Below the pieces are notes generated by a model. That model ran no database searches. It saw only the letters and a list, made by a program, of their open reading frames with translations, and was not told the DNA's origin. Of a stretch of 64,000 nt of DNA, positions 61,407-64,000 are shown piece by piece. Origin of the DNA: Croceivirga sp. (GTDB taxonomy: Bacteria; Bacteroidota; Bacteroidia; Flavobacteriales; Flavobacteriaceae); contig JANQSA010000018.1 of the NCBI GenBank assembly GCA_028284285.1, forward strand, positions 1-64,000, written 5' to 3'. The position numbers were made by a program, and so were the translations under genes. Position 1 is the first letter of the stretch. Each line of letters opens with the position of its first letter.

Positions 61407-64000
61407 TTACCCCACAATATTGACAATTTTCCCGGGCACCACAATTACTTTTTTAGGGGTACGACCTTCAAGGTATTTAGCCGTCCGATCATGGGCTAAA
61501 ACAGCGGCCTCTATACCGGCCTTGTCCATATCCAGAGGTAATTCCAGGGTAAAACGCATTTTTCCGTTGAACGATATAGGATACTCCTTGGTGCTTTCCA
61601 CCAGGTACTGCTCCTCAAATTGAGGGAAAGGCTCATAGGCGATAGACTCCGTATGTCCCAAACCTTCCCAAAGTGCTTCAGCTATATGCGGGGCATAGGG
61701 CGATACCAGAATAGCCAGGGGTTCCAAAACCGCTTTGCTGGTACATTTTTGTGCCGTTAGCTCGTTGACACAGATCATAAAGGTGGAGACCGAAGTGTTA
61801 AAACTAAAATTTTCGATGTCCTCTTCCACCTTTTTGATGGTTTTGTGCAGCGTCTTCAGATGCTCCGGTGTTGGAGTACTGTCGTCAACACTACGGTATA
61901 ACTTCCACAACTTTTTTAAGAAACTATGCACTCCTGTGATCCCGGCAGTGTTCCAGGGTTTGGACTGCTCCAGGGGCCCCAGGAACATTTCATACAAGCG
62001 CAGGGAATCTGCCCCATAGTCCTCACAGATCTGATCCGGGTTGACCACGTTGTATTTGGATTTGGACATTTTTTCAATTTCACGCCCAACGACGTATTTC
62101 CCCTCCTCAAGGACAAATTCCGCATCCTGGAATTCCGGTCGAAAGGTTTTGAAACCTGCTATGTCCAATTCGTCTGATGAATTAACTAAAGTTACATCCG
62201 CATGTAGAGGTATCACTTCTTTTCCAACAGTTAAACTCTTTGAGTATAACACATTTTTATCCTGGTCTTTATAAACAAAAGCACTCATCCCGGTGATCAT
62301 CCCCTGGTTGATCAGCTTTTTGGCATATTCCTTTTTAGGTGCCCAGCCCCGGTCATACATAAACTTCTGCCAGAAACGGGAATACAATAAGTGTCCGGTA
62401 GCGTGCTCGCTCCCGCCGATATAAAGATCCACGTCTTGCCAGTAATTGATCGCTTCGGGGGAAAAAATGGCCGCTTCATTACCGGGATCCATATAGCGGT
62501 TAAAATACTGGGAACTGCCCGCCCAGCCCGGCATGGTGTTTAATTCCAGGGGAAAGACCGTTGCATAATCTACCGAGGTATTGGCCACCACTTCAAAGGT
62601 TTCGGTATTCCAGGCCCAGTGCGAGGCATTCCCCAAAGGAGGTTCTCCGGTCTCCGTAGGCAGGTATTTCTCTACTTCCGGTAATTCCAGGGGCAAACAA
62701 GCTTCCGGCAGCATCTGCGGCATACCCTGGCTGTCGTAATAGACCGGAAAGGGCTCTCCCCAATACCGCTGTCTGCTAAACACCGCATCCCGCAACCGAT
62801 AATTGATCTTGCCTTTCCCCTGGCCTATTTCTTCCAGGGCCGCAATGACTTTGCGGGTGGCTTGCGGGTAATCCAGACCGTTCAGAAAATCGGAATTGGC
62901 TATAATCGTATTCCCTTTATCCGCAAAAGCTTCCTCGGAAATATCCACCCCCTCAAAAATATTGGGAATAGGAATATTGAAGTGTTTTGCAAAGTCATAA
63001 TCGCGTTGATCCCCACAGGGAACAGACATTACCGCACCGGTACCATAACCGGCCAGTACATAGTCCCCTATCCAAACGGGGATACGCGCCTTGGTAAAAG
63101 GATGTTCGGCATAAGCTCCGGTAAACACCCCGGAGATGGTCTTTACATCGGCAAGCCGGTCTCTTTCCGAACGTTTAGTAGTAGCCTCCACATAGGCTTC
63201 TACCGCAGCTTTTTGTTCCGGAGCAGTGATCTTATCTACCAGCTCGTGCTCCGGTGCCAGGGTCATAAAGGAAGCGCCAAAAATGGTATCCGGCCGGGTA
63301 GTAAAGACTTCTATTTTATGGGACACTGAGGTTCTCGAAGTAGCTACATCACCGGTCGCTTCGAGGGCCTCAACGTCCTTACTCGGAATTACATTAAATG
63401 TTACAGAAGCGCCTTCGGAACGTCCAATCCAATTGGTCTGGGCATCTTTTAAAGGTTGCGGCCAGTCAATATTATCCAGATCCTCCAACAGGCGTTGGGC
63501 ATAGGCAGTGATCCGCATCATCCATTGGGTCATTTTCTTCCGGATCACCGGATGCCCTCCCCGTTCCGAAACGCCGTTTACGATTTCGTCATTGGCCAAA
63601 ACAGTACCTAAAGCAGAACACCAGTTCACTTCCGCATCCGCCAAATAGGTGAGGCGGTATTTGAGTAACAATTGCTGTTGTTCCGATGCCGACAATCCTT
63701 TCCATTCTTCGGATGAGAATACAGGAGTATCCTCATCGCAGGCGGCCTGTATATTGATATTGCCCTCTTTTTCAAAAACGGCCATCAAGGACGTTATCGA
63801 TTCGGCTTTATCGGAACGTTTGTTATACCATGAATTGAACAGTTGAATAAAAATCCACTGGGTCCATTTGTAGTATTTAGGGTCCGAAGTCCGTACCTCA
63901 CGGCTCCAATCAAATGAGAACCCCAGTTGGTCCAACTGCTCACGATACCTTTTTATGTTTGTAGCCGTAGTAATTGCCGGATGTTGCCCGGTTTGAATGG
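61407..64000 (-). CDS. leuS: Leucyl-tRNA synthetase, 3' part (5' end outside window)
   Basis: The frame stays open from 61407 to the window edge at 64000, giving about 864 residues, so the HIGH-motif region lies outside to the right. The visible part begins IQTGQHPAITTATNIKRYRE, typical of LeuS just after its N-terminal part. It contains the editing domain (TTRPDTIFGASFMTLAPEHE), ALGTVLANDEIVNGVSERGG, IGGSEHATGHLLYSRFWQKF, the KMSKS motif (KMSKSKYNVVNPDQICEDYG) and the C-terminal anticodon-binding region. Charges tRNA-Leu. An apparent start at 63935 is an internal TTG, not the true start. Confidence 0.97.
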   Translation of the reverse strand, partial: IQTGQHPAITTATNIKRYREQLDQLGFSFDWSREVRTSDPKYYKWTQWIFIQLFNSWYNKRSDKAESITSLMAVFEKEGNINIQAACDEDTPVFSSEEWKGLSASEQQQLLLKYRLTYLADAEVNWCSALGTVLANDEIVNGVSERGGHPVIRKKMTQWMMRITAYAQRLLEDLDNIDWPQPLKDAQTNWIGRSEGASVTFNVIPSKDVEALEATGDVATSRTSVSHKIEVFTTRPDTIFGASFMTLAPEHELVDKITAPEQKAAVEAYVEATTKRSERDRLADVKTISGVFTGAYAEHPFTKARIPVWIGDYVLAGYGTGAVMSVPCGDQRDYDFAKHFNIPIPNIFEGVDISEEAFADKGNTIIANSDFLNGLDYPQATRKVIAALEEIGQGKGKINYRLRDAVFSRQRYWGEPFPVYYDSQGMPQMLPEACLPLELPEVEKYLPTETGEPPLGNASHWAWNTETFEVVANTSVDYATVFPLELNTMPGWAGSSQYFNRYMDPGNEAAIFSPEAINYWQDVDLYIGGSEHATGHLLYSRFWQKFMYDRGWAPKKEYAKKLINQGMITGMSAFVYKDQDKNVLYSKSLTVGKEVIPLHADVTLVNSSDELDIAGFKTFRPEFQDAEFVLEEGKYVVGREIEKMSKSKYNVVNPDQICEDYGADSLRLYEMFLGPLEQSKPWNTAGITGVHSFLKKLWKLYRSVDDSTPTPEHLKTLHKTIKKVEEDIENFSFNTSVSTFMICVNELTAQKCTSKAVLEPLAILVSPYAPHIAEALWEGLGHTESIAYEPFPQFEEQYLVESTKEYPISFNGKMRFTLELPLDMDKAGIEAAVLAHDRTAKYLEGRTPKKVIVVPGKIVNIVG

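Noticed and set aside
63935-64000. leuS appearing to start at 63935.
   Set aside because: The codon is an internal TTG and the frame continues to the window edge with LeuS-like sequence, so the gene is simply cut off.
1-64000. tRNA or rRNA genes, and complete insertion sequences.
   Set aside because: I saw no cloverleaf-like tRNA, no rRNA sequence and no transposase gene in the window.

Overview
The window is chromosomal DNA from a member of the Bacteroidota, most likely the Flavobacteriaceae. The evidence is: two very short proteins carrying the type IX secretion (T9SS) C-terminal sorting signal; many lipoproteins with short Bacteroidetes-type signal peptides; the families DUF4270, DUF4271, DUF4296, DUF4907 and DUF6268, which are typical of this group; a TonB receptor with an N-terminal carboxypeptidase-like domain; few Shine-Dalgarno sequences; and several exact TAnnTTTG promoter elements. 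I see no rRNA, tRNA, CRISPR array, prophage or complete insertion sequence. Genus cannot be fixed from the sequence alone.

Layout, left to right. 1-3.5 kb: the end of an FG-GAP/VCBS repeat protein, a vanadium-haloperoxidase-type PAP2 lipoprotein, a pair of dispersed-repeat-like palindromes, an anchored effector-binding-domain protein and a propeller-like lipoprotein. 3.6-8.5 kb: a 1235-residue lipoprotein (metallophosphoesterase, a kinase-like middle, a C-terminal outer membrane barrel) divergent from an HD phosphohydrolase fused to a Pycsar-effector-type membrane domain. 8.7-15.6 kb: a cell-envelope cluster of unknown function (OMP, DUF4270 lipoprotein, DUF6268 OMP, Kelch lipoprotein, DUF4907 protein) ending in a LytS/LytR two-component pair. 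15.7-25.5 kb: a large GAF protein, a metallophosphoesterase, a decayed gene, an AraC regulator with a membrane sensor, an acyltransferase, secreted proteins and a penicillin-acylase-family lipoprotein.

25.6-33.5 kb: an ABC exporter; an Fe-S/redox operon (Mrp ATPase, Nfu, ferredoxin-NADP reductase type flavoprotein, 2Fe-2S ferredoxin) interrupted by a deleted DUF559 element with 42-bp terminal inverted repeats; then an alkyltransferase-like protein, a LysE-family exporter, trmB and a MurG-like glycosyltransferase. 33.5-41.4 kb: a PhoR/PhoB-type two-component system, divergent from a TonB receptor and a triplicated repeat lipoprotein. The intergenic region holds two direct repeats of Pho-box geometry around a promoter element, so I infer a phosphate-responsive outer membrane system.

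41.7-44.2 kb: small secreted proteins, including two consecutive T9SS-signal proteins without cargo. 44.3-64 kb: mostly housekeeping and metabolism: a LuxE-like adenylating enzyme, tyrS, an epimerase, DUF4296, dihydroorotase, a dolichol-phosphate-mannose-synthase-like enzyme, a membrane glycosyltransferase, DUF4271, hemD, pckA, DUF423, saccharopine reductase with an Lrp regulator, an SDR, a Crp/Fnr regulator, a membrane zinc protease, alanine dehydrogenase, a SemiSWEET transporter and the 3' part of leuS, which runs off the right edge.

The best candidates for new biology are the HD-PycTM fusion, the phosphatase/kinase-like/barrel lipoprotein beside it, the Pho-box-flanked TonB/repeat-lipoprotein pair, the DUF559 inverted-repeat element, and the DUF4270/DUF6268/Kelch/DUF4907/LytSR cluster.
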